NCBI RefSeq assembly: GCF_023634065.1
Contig: NZ_JALKCV010000008.1
Span: forward strand, 124,001-188,000
DNA length: 64,000 nt
Source: Microbulbifer litoralis
GTDB taxonomy: Bacteria; Pseudomonadota; Gammaproteobacteria; Pseudomonadales; Cellvibrionaceae
Direction of reading: 5' to 3'
This document shows, piece after piece, positions 26,455 through 35,175 of this stretch. The notes beneath the pieces are model-generated. The model was not told where the DNA came from. It saw only the letters and a program-made list of their open reading frames with translations, and ran no database searches. A program made the position numbers and the translations under genes. Within the stretch, counting starts at the first letter, position 1. Each line of letters opens with the position of its first letter.

Positions 26455-28407
26455 ATGAAAAAGACAACTCCCTGTTTTGGTATAGTCATATTCCTTCTAT
26501 GTATTGGCGCGCGGGCCGAAATGCCCAATGAGCCGGCGGAAATGTCTTTGGACGCCCGGCTTTCCCCAAGTGGTCATTGGTCTGCATTCACCGGAGGTAA
26601 CGCCAGTACTCCGCCGATGGGTTGGAACTCCTGGAATGCGTTCAGAACCGAAGTTGATGAAGGCAAAGTGATGGGCGCGGCAAAGACCATCGTGGATTCC
26701 GGACTGGCAAAGAAAGGTTACAGATACATCAATATCGACGATGGCTGGTGGTTGAAAAGACGCCAGTCCGACGACCGGATTGTCATACGCACCTCCATCT
26801 TTCCCAGCGCCGACCTGGGTGAAAAGCGGGACACCAGTTTTCGCCCGTTTGTAGAGCGCATACACAATATGGGGTTGAAAGCGGGGATCTACACGGACGT
26901 GGGGCGCAATGCCTGCTCTCAGGTTTGGGATTTGCACAGCCCAAACCTGCCAGAAGGGTCAACGGCGGAGCGTGAGGTCGGCCTCTGGAATCACCTGCCG
27001 GGGGACATTGCGCTGTTCTTCGAAGAGTGGGGGTTTGATTATGTGAAGGTCGATGCTTGTGGTATTGCCGACTATAGCGCGAGCAAGGAGTTTGTTTCCG
27101 AGTTCGACTATCAATCCTTTGAGCCTCTTATCGTAAGGGGAGATTTACCCAGCACCGACGTCGCCGCCGTAGAGGGGCTCTATCGCAATCTGAGTGCCAC
27201 CCTGGGTCGTTCGAACCCCGATAATGATTACATCTTGTCGATATGCACCTGGGGCACGGCCAACGTCCGGTCGTGGGGCAAGAATCATGGCAACCTGTGG
27301 CGCACCAGCGAAGATATACGCAACAGTTGGGATAGTATGTTGCATGTTTTCGACAGCGCAGTGACCAGGGCCTTGTTCGCGGGACCCGGAAACTGGAACG
27401 ACCCGGATATGCTGTATATAGGCCACGGCGATTTCGATGAGGATCATCTGACTGAAGCGAAAAGCCATTTTGCGCTTTGGTCTGTGATTGCTGCGCCGTT
27501 AATGATCGGTTTTGATTTGAGGAACGCTCCGCAATCCCTGCTGAATATATGGGGTGCAGAGGAGATCATAGCTGTGAACCAGGATCCCGCGGGCAACCAG
27601 GGAGTACTGGCTTATGACGGCGAGAATGCTCAGGTTATTGTGAAGAGCTTGCAGAACTCATCGGAAAAAGCCGTTCTGCTATTTAACCGCAGTGCCGAAG
27701 CAACGCGGGTGACACTGCATGCTTCCGACTTGAATATGAGGGCGGATACTCCTGTTTCACTCAGGAACTTGTGGACAAGAAAGGATCAATATCGGTTTGT
27801 AGGCGAAAAGATCTTTCAGTTAGCGCCTCATGAGTCCCTGATCTTCAAAGCCACTGGCGATAGGCAACTCAAGGATGGAATTTACTTGTCTGAAATTCCT
27901 GGCCGTATCAATGTCGCTGTCGACGGTGTGGACACGCTTGGGCTGGACCCAAAGGCCCATCGAAGATTGAGTTTGAAGCACAACCCTGAGCGAAGTGGAA
28001 GTGCTTATCGACAGCACTACCCCGGATTCGGTGGGCCCAGGGTCAATGCCTCTCCATACGGTGATAGCATCACGCTGGATGGGGAAGAATATAGAAATGG
28101 CATTGGGGTTTTGGCAAATTCACGACTGGAGGTTAAGGCGCTTGGTCAATTCGACGAACTTAGTGTTTTTGTCGGAATAGATGGCAACACTCCAGGTGGC
28201 AAGGCGAAAGTCGAATTTGTCATTTACGGTGATGGTGAGGAAATAACGTCAACCTCCGCAGAAGGTGTGAAAAGTGAGCCCCGGATGCTCAGGGCCGATG
28301 TGCGGAACGTGGATGTTATTGAACTTGTTGCACGGCAGGTGGGAGATGGTTCGTCCCCCGTTATTGTAGCTTGGGCGGATGCTGTTCTGGATTTAAAAGA
28401 TAAATAG
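26455..28407 (+). CDS. GH27 alpha-galactosidase / alpha-N-acetylgalactosaminidase with C-terminal NPCBM-like domain
   Basis: 650 residues, exported (signal cut near ARA-EM). The GH27 barrel runs about 50-390: PPMGWNSWNAF, INIDDGWW, GLKAGIYTDVG, nucleophile Asp200 in YVKVDAC, acid/base Asp287 in WRTSED, and GNWNDPDML. A beta-sandwich follows, then a C-terminal domain (about 470-650; YRNGIGVLANSRLEV) of the NPCBM type that binds sugars at glycosidases. GH27 includes both galactose- and GalNAc-releasing enzymes. It starts 9 nt after the GH114 stop. Base composition is clearly lower in G+C than core genes of the window. Confidence 0.9.
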   Translation: MKKTTPCFGIVIFLLCIGARAEMPNEPAEMSLDARLSPSGHWSAFTGGNASTPPMGWNSWNAFRTEVDEGKVMGAAKTIVDSGLAKKGYRYINIDDGWWLKRRQSDDRIVIRTSIFPSADLGEKRDTSFRPFVERIHNMGLKAGIYTDVGRNACSQVWDLHSPNLPEGSTAEREVGLWNHLPGDIALFFEEWGFDYVKVDACGIADYSASKEFVSEFDYQSFEPLIVRGDLPSTDVAAVEGLYRNLSATLGRSNPDNDYILSICTWGTANVRSWGKNHGNLWRTSEDIRNSWDSMLHVFDSAVTRALFAGPGNWNDPDMLYIGHGDFDEDHLTEAKSHFALWSVIAAPLMIGFDLRNAPQSLLNIWGAEEIIAVNQDPAGNQGVLAYDGENAQVIVKSLQNSSEKAVLLFNRSAEATRVTLHASDLNMRADTPVSLRNLWTRKDQYRFVGEKIFQLAPHESLIFKATGDRQLKDGIYLSEIPGRINVAVDGVDTLGLDPKAHRRLSLKHNPERSGSAYRQHYPGFGGPRVNASPYGDSITLDGEEYRNGIGVLANSRLEVKALGQFDELSVFVGIDGNTPGGKAKVEFVIYGDGEEITSTSAEGVKSEPRMLRADVRNVDVIELVARQVGDGSSPVIVAWADAVLDLKDK

Positions 28408-28656
28408 TATTTCACGGAATCTGCTATTTTCTTGGCGAAAAATAAGGCTTTCTATGGTTGTTATCTGTCGGGGAGATCGAAGCCACGGGTAAGCCACGAA
28501 CACCAGGGAATCGCAACGTTCGCGGTTGACAAGTTACCTGAGAATCTCCCTTCAGGCTACGTAAAGTCCACTCGAACATGACACCCAATATTTACTGATC
28601 AGGTGGCATGGCCGTGTCTCCTGATTTCAGGGAAGTACGGCATCGCGTGTGGCCCG

Positions 28657-28986
28657 TTAGTACTGCTGATTGGCGATATGGTTTTCTCCCCATTGTTTCA
28701 TCGCTTCCAGTATCGGGGCGAGCGTTGTTCCGAAACCGGTCAGTGAGTACTCGACCCGGGGAGGCACTTCCGGAAAGACTTCCCGGTTGACGATGCCGTC
28801 GACTTCAAGCTGGCGCAGTTGTAGTGTCAGGGAGCGCTGGGTGACGCCGCCTATCAGTTTTCGCAGTTCGCCAAACCTTTTGGTTCCCCCCAGCAGGTAG
28901 TGAATGATCAGCGGTTTCCATTTGCCGCCCATGACATCGACGGTGGCCTCGACGGCACAGATATATTCCTTGCGTGGCGAACTCAT
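28657..28986 (-). CDS. HxlR-family transcriptional regulator
   Basis: 109 residues of the HxlR winged-helix family: CAVEATVDVMGGKWKPLIIHYLL, then FGELRKLIGGVTQRSLTLQLRQLE and the wing VPPRVEYSLTGFG. The early Cys10 is the position used for redox or electrophile sensing in several family members. It is divergent from a quinone oxidoreductase-like gene, a classical arrangement in which the regulator senses quinones or aldehydes and represses the enzyme. The 249 bp between it and the GH27 gene hold nothing I recognise. Confidence 0.92.
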   Translation of the reverse strand: MSSPRKEYICAVEATVDVMGGKWKPLIIHYLLGGTKRFGELRKLIGGVTQRSLTLQLRQLEVDGIVNREVFPEVPPRVEYSLTGFGTTLAPILEAMKQWGENHIANQQY

Positions 28987-29126
28987 TGCTTGGCCTGCTC
29001 TATAGTATATTTAATATCCTTAGGTATCATTATTGTGCCTACTTGTCAAAAGTATCCCTTTCTTTGATCCTGAGCGGGTAAAGGTTGGCCGAGATGGGCC
29101 GATCGCGAAACAGCCTGGAGATTGAT
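28987..29126. promoter_or_regulatory. HxlR / oxidoreductase intergenic region
   Basis: A+T-rich stretch with overlapping TATAGTATATTTAATA (about 29001-29016) and GGTATCATTATTGTGCC further right. Imperfect inverted elements rich in TA and GTAC-like cores are typical of HxlR operators, but I cannot define the site exactly. Confidence 0.4.
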
Positions 29127-30113
29127 ATGAAAGCGGTTTATTACGAGCGTCAGGGGGCGGCGCGAGATGTGTTGGTCCTGGGGGAAGTTCCGGTGCCCGA
29201 GCCCGGGCCGGGGGAGGTTCGGGTCCGGGTTTATGTTTCAGGCCTGAATCCAACGGATGTCAAGGCGCGCACAGGGTTCTCTTCATCCATGGCCTTTCCC
29301 CGAATTGTTCCCCATCAGGATGGTGCCGGGGTCATCGATGCGGTAGGTGAGCAGGTATCCGCGGAGAGGATCGGAGAGCGTGTATGGATCTACGAGGCGC
29401 AACATGGCAGCGCCGATGGCACGGCAGCGGAGTACGTCGTGGTCCCGTCCCTGCAAGCGGTGACGCTGCCCGAAAATACCTCCTTTGATATTGGCGCTGC
29501 GTTGGGGATTCCAGCTCTGACGGCACACCACTGTTTGTTCGCCGATGGTGAACTTCGTGGTCGCCGGGTTTTGGTGCACGGCGGCGCCGGTGTCGTGGGG
29601 ACTGCGGCCATCCTGCTGGCCAAGTGGGCGGGAGCCTGGGTTGCGACAACAGTAGCCGGAGAAATGCAGGCGGAGGTTGCCAGGGCTAATGGCGCAGACT
29701 TGATTATTGACCGGTTTGAGGAAAATGTCGCTGATGTCGTTTTACTCGCAACGGATGGCGCCGGGGTCGAACGCATTGTTGATGTGAATGTGAAATCCAA
29801 CCTGGATACGGACTTGAGGTGTCTGGCCCAGGGTGGTGTCATCAGTACATATGCGGTTGATGGTGCCGAGGACGCGCTTTCGCTACCGATGCTGAAAGCA
29901 ATGATGCAGGGGGTTGTCCTGCGCTTTGTCTATATCTATCACGTGCCCGATGAGGCAAAGAAAGCGGCGATCACGGATATCAATCAATGCCTCGCGGCAG
30001 GTGCATACAAGCCGAGAATTGGATTGAACCTGGTGCTCGACCGTATTGCCGAGGCGCACGAAGCACTGGAATCCGGCAGGGTGTTGGGGAAGGTGCTTAT
30101 ATCAAATGGTTAA
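29127..30113 (+). CDS. Zinc-independent quinone oxidoreductase (MDR superfamily)
   Basis: About 328 residues of the medium-chain dehydrogenase/reductase superfamily, quinone oxidoreductase branch. A GroES-like N-terminus (MKAVYYERQGAARDVL, GEVRVRVYVSGLNPTDVKARTG) is followed by a Rossmann domain with the NADPH loop VHGGAGVVGTAAILLA. The Cys/His zinc ligands of alcohol dehydrogenases are absent. Predicted NADPH-dependent reduction of quinones or enones. ATG 29127 has GGAG 7 nt upstream; upstream in-frame codons are not conserved-looking. Likely controlled by the divergent HxlR regulator. Confidence 0.92.
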   Translation: MKAVYYERQGAARDVLVLGEVPVPEPGPGEVRVRVYVSGLNPTDVKARTGFSSSMAFPRIVPHQDGAGVIDAVGEQVSAERIGERVWIYEAQHGSADGTAAEYVVVPSLQAVTLPENTSFDIGAALGIPALTAHHCLFADGELRGRRVLVHGGAGVVGTAAILLAKWAGAWVATTVAGEMQAEVARANGADLIIDRFEENVADVVLLATDGAGVERIVDVNVKSNLDTDLRCLAQGGVISTYAVDGAEDALSLPMLKAMMQGVVLRFVYIYHVPDEAKKAAITDINQCLAAGAYKPRIGLNLVLDRIAEAHEALESGRVLGKVLISNG

Positions 30114-30175
30114 GAAGGTGGTAAAAGTCAGGTTGCCCTGGCCGGTGGGAATATGCTGACCGTTGAGCACCAGCT

Positions 30176-30400
30176 CTATTGATCTGGCAGTAGCTCGAAG
30201 ATCTCGCACTTTAAACGGCTACAAATAAGTTCCAGCATATCGATCGTCACATTCTGCTGGCCGCTTTCAATACGGGCGAGGGTGGACTGGCTGATAGCCA
30301 GTTTTTTGGCAAACTCTTGCTGGCCCAGTCCCATGGCGTTCCGCCTGGCCCGGAGCTGGCGGGCGAGGACTTTGCGGAATTTCAGTTGATTGCTACCCAT
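30176..30400 (-). CDS. Small XRE-family transcriptional regulator
   Basis: 74 residues, essentially one helix-turn-helix domain (LRARRNAMGLGQQEFAKKLAISQ, TLARIESGQQNVTIDMLELI) ending in an acidic tail. The ATG at 30400 lies inside one of two ACCCAnnTGGGT-type palindromes and has no Shine-Dalgarno; a GTG at 30430, inside the other palindrome, is an alternative start. Either way the regulator very likely represses its own gene. There is no toxin gene partner with a recognisable fold, though the divergent small gene at 30528 is a possible partner. Confidence 0.8.
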   Translation of the reverse strand: MGSNQLKFRKVLARQLRARRNAMGLGQQEFAKKLAISQSTLARIESGQQNVTIDMLELICSRLKCEIFELLPDQ

Positions 30401-30438
30401 ACATGGGTTGTAAGGTAGATCGCAACCCACATGTGGGT
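30395..30438. promoter_or_regulatory. Paired palindromic operators of the XRE regulator
   Basis: ACCCATACATGGGT (30395-30408; arms ACCCAT/ATGGGT) and the perfect palindrome ACCCACATGTGGGT (30425-30438) are 30 bp apart centre to centre, three helical turns. Both overlap the possible start codons of the XRE gene and lie in the divergent region toward 30528. Clear autoregulatory operators. Confidence 0.8.
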
Positions 30439-30527
30439 AATTTCCTGCTGACCATGGTTCTATAGGCGATATCCGGAGTGGGAGGAAATCCCTGGCGTTT
30501 TGGATTTGATTAACGGAGGGTAGGGGA

Positions 30528-30761
30528 GTGCATCACCAGTTTACCGGCAGTCTGCAAGCGGAGCTGTCATCGCGAGCCAGATTGGAGGAGGATCTCTATC
30601 TCCAGGTGGACAAGCTGGTGGCCCTGGTGTCGGTACAGGCCGCCCTGGATAGCGGCGATTACCAGCCGGGCCCGGCAGTTCGCAATCATTACTCTCTGGT
30701 TGTCGAAGAGCACGCCCTTGCCATTCGCAGGCTTCTGGAACAGCTGTTCGGCAACTCTTAA
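30528..30761 (+). CDS. Small protein of unknown function, divergent from XRE gene
   Basis: 77 residues, predicted mostly alpha-helical, with no motif I recognise (begins HHQFTGSLQAELSSRARLEED, soluble, slightly acidic, no signal peptide). GTG 30528 with GGAGGG 7 nt upstream makes translation plausible. The promoter region between it and the XRE gene contains the two palindromes, so it may be under XRE control. It is followed by 187 bp in which I see no gene or signal before the efflux set. Confidence 0.55.
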   Translation: MHHQFTGSLQAELSSRARLEEDLYLQVDKLVALVSVQAALDSGDYQPGPAVRNHYSLVVEEHALAIRRLLEQLFGNS

Positions 30762-30948
30762 TACCGGTTCAAGTTGACTTGGCCTCTCCCGCTCACAGCC
30801 GGGAACGGAATCGGCGCCGATCTGTGGGCCAGGTTTGGACCCGGCGTTCTCCACGAACCTCTTCCCCTGCATGTAATTGCTAGTCTTTCATGGATTACCG
30901 GCGCCGTTTTGTGTCCGGCGGTGGCTTTTTGCGGAGAGCGAAGCATCC

Positions 30949-31155
30949 ATGCTGCACGAACTGGGATTTGGCGGAATGCTGTTCAGCCCCATGGTGGTGT
31001 TTGTCCCCATTGCCCTGGCGCTGACGTTCGTTTCGCACCTGCTACTGCACCAGTTGGATCTGCGCCGGCTGCTGTGGCGGGAGGCCTGGTTCGATGTCGG
31101 GCTTTTCGTCTGTTACCTGGCACTGGTGGTTTATTTCGTCGGGAGCCGGGTCTGA
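30949..31155 (+). CDS. DUF1656 (AaeX-like) small membrane protein
   Basis: 68 residues with two hydrophobic helices (about 10-32 and 48-65) and the family start MLHELGFGG. DUF1656 proteins are the small partners encoded before AaeA/AaeB-type efflux pumps. ATG 30949 with GGAG upstream; stop 3 nt before the next ATG. Function of the family is not established beyond association with these pumps. Confidence 0.88.
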   Translation: MLHELGFGGMLFSPMVVFVPIALALTFVSHLLLHQLDLRRLLWREAWFDVGLFVCYLALVVYFVGSRV

Positions 31156-31158
31156 CCG

Positions 31159-32019
31159 ATGGGAAAGCTGTTGCGTATAGGGGTCACCCTGGTGGTCGTG
31201 GCAGCCGCCATTGCAGCCGGTACCTGGGTCTGGAACCACTACCTGTATTCGCCCTGGACGCGCGACGGCCGGGTTCGCGCCGATGTCATCATCATCGCGC
31301 CGGATGTGTCCGGTTGGGTGACCCGGCTGGCGGTCAAGAATCAGCAGCGGGTGGGAAAGGGCGACCTGCTGTTTGCGATCGACGACGCCCGCTTCAAGCC
31401 GGAAGTCGCCGAGGCCAGGGCTTTGGTGGAGCAGAAGCGGGTGGCCTGGGAACTCGCCAGGCACCAGGACCGGCGGCGCCGGCGCCTGTCCGCGCGCGAT
31501 GCCATCAGCGAGGAGGATGTGGACATCTACCGTATCCAGGCGGAGGCCGCGAAGGCCGACTACGACCTGGCCCGGGCGCAACTGGAAGCGGCCCTGATCG
31601 ACCTGGAGCGGGTGCAGGTGGTGGCGCCCGAAAGCGGTATCGTCAGCAACCTGACGCTGCGCCAGGGCAATTACGCCACCCGCGGTGCGCCGGTGCTGTC
31701 CCTGATCGAGACCGGTTCCTTTTATGTCACCGGCTATTTCGAGGAGACCAAGCTGCAACTGGTGCACGTGGGGCAGACTGCCCGAATCCGGCTGATGGGC
31801 AGCGACCGCATGCTGACGGGCAGGGTGGTCAGCATTGCGGGGGGCATTGCCGACAGCAATACCAATGGCAACAGCCAGTTGCTGCCGGAGGTCCAGCAGG
31901 TCTTCAACTGGGTGCGGCTGGCGCAGCGCATCCCGGTGGATATCGCGCTGGACCCGCTGCCCGAGGGCGTGAATATCAGTGCCGGCATGACCGTGTCGAT
32001 CTATCTCGATCGAGAGTAG
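31159..32019 (+). CDS. HlyD-family periplasmic adaptor (AaeA-like)
   Basis: 286-residue membrane-fusion protein: one N-terminal membrane helix (about 5-25), a split lipoyl/barrel-sandwich domain (PWTRDGRVRADVIIIAPDVSGWV, then VVAPESGIVSNL), a coiled-coil hairpin (about 90-150) and a beta-barrel region. Matches AaeA/EmrA-type adaptors of aromatic-acid efflux. Sits between the DUF1656 and FUSC genes in a tight operon; no LysR-type AaeR-like regulator is adjacent, unlike in enterobacteria. Confidence 0.9.
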   Translation: MGKLLRIGVTLVVVAAAIAAGTWVWNHYLYSPWTRDGRVRADVIIIAPDVSGWVTRLAVKNQQRVGKGDLLFAIDDARFKPEVAEARALVEQKRVAWELARHQDRRRRRLSARDAISEEDVDIYRIQAEAAKADYDLARAQLEAALIDLERVQVVAPESGIVSNLTLRQGNYATRGAPVLSLIETGSFYVTGYFEETKLQLVHVGQTARIRLMGSDRMLTGRVVSIAGGIADSNTNGNSQLLPEVQQVFNWVRLAQRIPVDIALDPLPEGVNISAGMTVSIYLDRE

Positions 32020-32032
32020 CGGGGCCCGGATC

Positions 32033-34132
32033 GTGACGCTGCCTTCCGTACTCGCCCAGTTGTTGATGCCGGACCGGCGCGCGGTCATCTTTGCCTTCAA
32101 GGGCGTCCTCGCCATGGCGTTGGCGCTGTATGTCGCCATGTACCTGCAACTGGAGCGCCCTTACTGGGCGCTGGTCTCCGCGGTTTTCCTGCAGATACGC
32201 CCGGAGAGCGGGCTGGTGGTGGAAAAGGCGCTGTGCCAGATTATCGGATCGGTGGCGGGTGGGGTGGTCGGTATCCTGATCCTGGCCTTCCTGTCGGCCT
32301 ATCCGGTCCCGGCGCTGGGATGCCTGGCGCTGTGGATCGGCTTCAATTCCGCCGCGGCGTCCATGGTCCACAGCACCAATTACATCTACGCCTTCGCGAT
32401 GGCGGGCATGACCGCCGGGCTGGTGGTGATCCTGGTGATGGCGGATGCGAGCACGACGGACAGCGAGGCCATTTTTGCCATCGCGCGCGCGCGGATCAGT
32501 GAGATCAGCGTCGGGGCCATCTGCGCCATGCTGGTCAGCCGGCTGGTGTGGCCGGTGACGGTCAAGGACAACCTGCGCTTTCACGCCCGTACCGCCATCA
32601 ACCGGACCCTGGAATACCTCGCGCTGGAACTGGATCCGGACAGCAGCCGCGCGCAGCGGCGCGAACAGACGGATCCGATCCTGGAAACCCTGGTGGCCGT
32701 CAACGACGATTCCAGCGCGGCGGTCTACGAGGGCCCCGAGGGGCCGGGCAGGGCGCGGGCGGCGAGCCTGCTGTGCAATCGCATCCTGTCGTTGCTGGCG
32801 GTGGCGCAGATTCTCGGCCGCTTCCGTCGCGAACACGCGGACCAGGTTTCGCCGGCATTCGCCGGGCTGCTGTCAGTGCTGCGCGCGCGGCTCCGCCGGA
32901 TTGTTGAGACGGACAGTTACGGCGAAGCCTACCGGTTGTCGCAGGCGCTGCGCCGCGAACTCATGGACAGGTGCGCCGGCTGGGAGGGGGAGTCGGCCAT
33001 CGTTTCCCGCATGGGGCAGACAGCGGTGGAAATGGTTGGCGACCTGGCGGTGGTACTGCGGGCCTACAACGCCCTGCAATACCGGGACCGGACCCTGTTG
33101 AATGCCCCCAGCCTGAAAACCCATCGCGATCCGCTGATCGGCGCAGTCAACGGTTTTCGCACCGCGGTGGTCTTCACCATCGGGGCCTTTGTCTGGATCC
33201 AGACAGCCAGCCCGGCGGCGATCATGCTGATGATCCTGCCGGTGGTCTTTTCCGTCATGTTCGCGCGCTTCTCGCTGGTGGCGCTGTCATCCATATTGCC
33301 GCGATTGCTGGTCGGGGTCGTGGTATCCATCCCGGTGGCATTGCTGTTCGGGCTGGGGCTGTTGTCCCGCGGCAGTGGTGACTTCGAGATACTGGTGCTG
33401 GTTCTGGCGGGGCCGTACTTTGCCGGCCTGCTGGTGCTCGCCAACCAGGAGACACTGCCCTACGGCCTGGGTTTCTGTATCCCGTTTACGCTGATTACCC
33501 AGCCGAGCAACAACATGACCTTCGATGCGGGGGCGGCGGTCAGCACCGCGCTGGGGCTGCTCGTCGGTATCGGTATCCTGTTCTGGGTTTTCCGGCTGAT
33601 TTCACCGCCGGACAGCCAGTTGCTGCAGCGGCGCCTGATCCACTCGACCGCGCGGGACCTCAGGGATCTGGATAATCACGATCAGCCGGAGGACTGGTTC
33701 AACGGCCGCATGGGCGAGCGATTGTTGCGACTGGCCAATTACGACCGGGCCGGTGGCTCCGCTGAGCGGCATATGACCGACCTGGGTTTTACCGGCCTCA
33801 ACCTGGGGCATGTATCCGTCCGCCTGCGCCGGCTGGTCCAGGACCACCGCTCGCCGGTCGTCGACCGGCGGCTGCGGGAATGGCAGCGGGTGTTGTCGGA
33901 CACCTATCTCAAGAGTGCCCGCGGCGAAGTGAACCCGGAATTTCGGCGAGCCAGCGAACGCCTTCTGCAGGCGATCCGCCGCACCGGCGAGCCGACCCGG
34001 CAGGCGGCCATCATCGAGGGCCTGTTTGAACGCCTGGCCATGACACTCGAGCGGACTGCGCGCGAGATTGCGGAGATCTCTCCGGGTGGGATTGCCGATT
34101 GGGTGGATGGCGCCGACGGGCCGCGTCCCTGA
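32033..34132 (+). CDS. FUSC-family efflux protein (AaeB-like)
   Basis: 699 residues with two sets of hydrophobic helices (about 15-180 and 370-525) each followed by a soluble region, the FUSC/AaeB architecture (ERPYWALVSAVFLQIRPESG in the first set; LIGAVNGFRTAVVFTIGAFVWI opening the second). GTG start 13 nt after the adaptor. Predicted inner-membrane pump component that exports hydroxylated aromatic acids or similar compounds; the actual substrate is unknown here. Confidence 0.9.
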   Translation: MTLPSVLAQLLMPDRRAVIFAFKGVLAMALALYVAMYLQLERPYWALVSAVFLQIRPESGLVVEKALCQIIGSVAGGVVGILILAFLSAYPVPALGCLALWIGFNSAAASMVHSTNYIYAFAMAGMTAGLVVILVMADASTTDSEAIFAIARARISEISVGAICAMLVSRLVWPVTVKDNLRFHARTAINRTLEYLALELDPDSSRAQRREQTDPILETLVAVNDDSSAAVYEGPEGPGRARAASLLCNRILSLLAVAQILGRFRREHADQVSPAFAGLLSVLRARLRRIVETDSYGEAYRLSQALRRELMDRCAGWEGESAIVSRMGQTAVEMVGDLAVVLRAYNALQYRDRTLLNAPSLKTHRDPLIGAVNGFRTAVVFTIGAFVWIQTASPAAIMLMILPVVFSVMFARFSLVALSSILPRLLVGVVVSIPVALLFGLGLLSRGSGDFEILVLVLAGPYFAGLLVLANQETLPYGLGFCIPFTLITQPSNNMTFDAGAAVSTALGLLVGIGILFWVFRLISPPDSQLLQRRLIHSTARDLRDLDNHDQPEDWFNGRMGERLLRLANYDRAGGSAERHMTDLGFTGLNLGHVSVRLRRLVQDHRSPVVDRRLREWQRVLSDTYLKSARGEVNPEFRRASERLLQAIRRTGEPTRQAAIIEGLFERLAMTLERTAREIAEISPGGIADWVDGADGPRP

Positions 34133-34229
34133 AGTAGCCGCCAAGCCGCGCCATCGTGGCGGGGCTGCGATCCGCGGCAATACACCGCTTCGCCCGCGCA
34201 TTCCGTCCCGCGACGCTTTATCTCTCCTT

Positions 34230-34244
34230 TGATAATGAGTATCA
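34230..34244 (+). promoter_or_regulatory. Fur box
   Basis: TGATAAT-G-AGTATCA matches the 7-1-7 Fur motif TGATAAT-n-ATTATCA at 13 of 14 arm positions. The embedded GATAAT (34231-34236) can serve as a -10 box, so Fur binding would block the promoter. 32 bp before the ATG of the periplasmic helical protein gene. Confidence 0.85.
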
Positions 34245-34276
34245 TTTCTGGCCAATTCACGGAGGGGGACATTCCT

Positions 34277-35089
34277 ATGCAATCTTTATCGCGAGTGCGG
34301 AATCAATTCGGCCTGCTGTTCGGCCTGTTCGCCATGCTGGCGGCGGGCCAGGTTTCTGCCCACGGCGCTGTCGGTGACCACGTCAACGACCTGAAGGGAC
34401 ACCTGGACCAGTACACCGAAGAGGTACAGTGGCTGATCGGTAAATTCGGCGGCGTCGTCGACACCTACGAAAAGCGGGGCCAGAAGGCCGCGGACTCCGA
34501 TGCGCTGGCGGGCTTCTGGGAAGAGGTGGATTTCCATCTCGCCATCGAGACCAACCACGTCCCCACCTATGCCAGCATCTGGCAGGGAATCTACGGTATC
34601 AAGCAGGCCATCGATAAAGGCGCGCCGGTGAGCGCGGTGCGTGAAGAGCAGGTCGAGCTGGAGCACACCCTGTGGCAGGCCCTGGGCGCCGTGAAGCTGG
34701 CGGCCCAGTACCAGGAGAAAGGCCTGCTGGCCGAGGTGCAGACCACCGAAAACGAACCGACCACCATGCCGGCGACCCTGGAGGACATCAAGCACCGCCT
34801 GGACCGCGTGGTGGCCAAGTACGCCGAGAAGCTGCCGGAGGCCGCAACCACCATCGTTCACGATACCTACCTGCAGCGTTTCGAAGGGGTTGAAGGTGCG
34901 CTGATCGAACAGGATGCGGCGCTGGTGGAAGACCTGGAAAAAGACTTCAACGTGACACTGCCACAGGCGCTGAAGCGCAACGCGTCGGTCGACGATGTGC
35001 GCGACGTGGTCAAGGCCATGCAGGTCAAGCTGGACAGGGCCAAGGCGCTGCTGGTGAAAGCGGAGAAAGACCGCAAGGACGTTTTCTGA
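34277..35089 (+). CDS. Fur-controlled periplasmic helical protein, unknown function
   Basis: 270 residues with a signal peptide (cut near VSA-HG) and a mature part that is almost all alpha-helix, His/Glu/Asp-rich near its start (AHGAVGDHVNDLKGHLDQ, FWEEVDFHLAIETNHV). I do not recognise the family. ATG 34277 has GGAGGGGG upstream; an in-frame ATG at 34229 lies before the Fur box and can be excluded. It is 86 bp ahead of an iron-type ABC transporter operon, so a periplasmic iron-binding or iron-transfer role is the best inference; HxnxxH-like residues could be metal ligands. Confidence 0.8.
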   Translation: MQSLSRVRNQFGLLFGLFAMLAAGQVSAHGAVGDHVNDLKGHLDQYTEEVQWLIGKFGGVVDTYEKRGQKAADSDALAGFWEEVDFHLAIETNHVPTYASIWQGIYGIKQAIDKGAPVSAVREEQVELEHTLWQALGAVKLAAQYQEKGLLAEVQTTENEPTTMPATLEDIKHRLDRVVAKYAEKLPEAATTIVHDTYLQRFEGVEGALIEQDAALVEDLEKDFNVTLPQALKRNASVDDVRDVVKAMQVKLDRAKALLVKAEKDRKDVF

Positions 35090-35175
35090 CGCTGTTCGGT
35101 TTAGAATCCGTTTTTTTATCGAATCGCCACGCCGTACAGGCGGGGTGGCGGGCGCGGAACTGTAGGGGGTATCAA

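Noticed and set aside
30476..30484. GAGTGGGAG, also found at the guaA stop (9342-9350), as a possible att repeat bounding the island
   Set aside because: Only nine bases, expected by chance about once in a window this size, and it lies well outside the compositionally distinct block.
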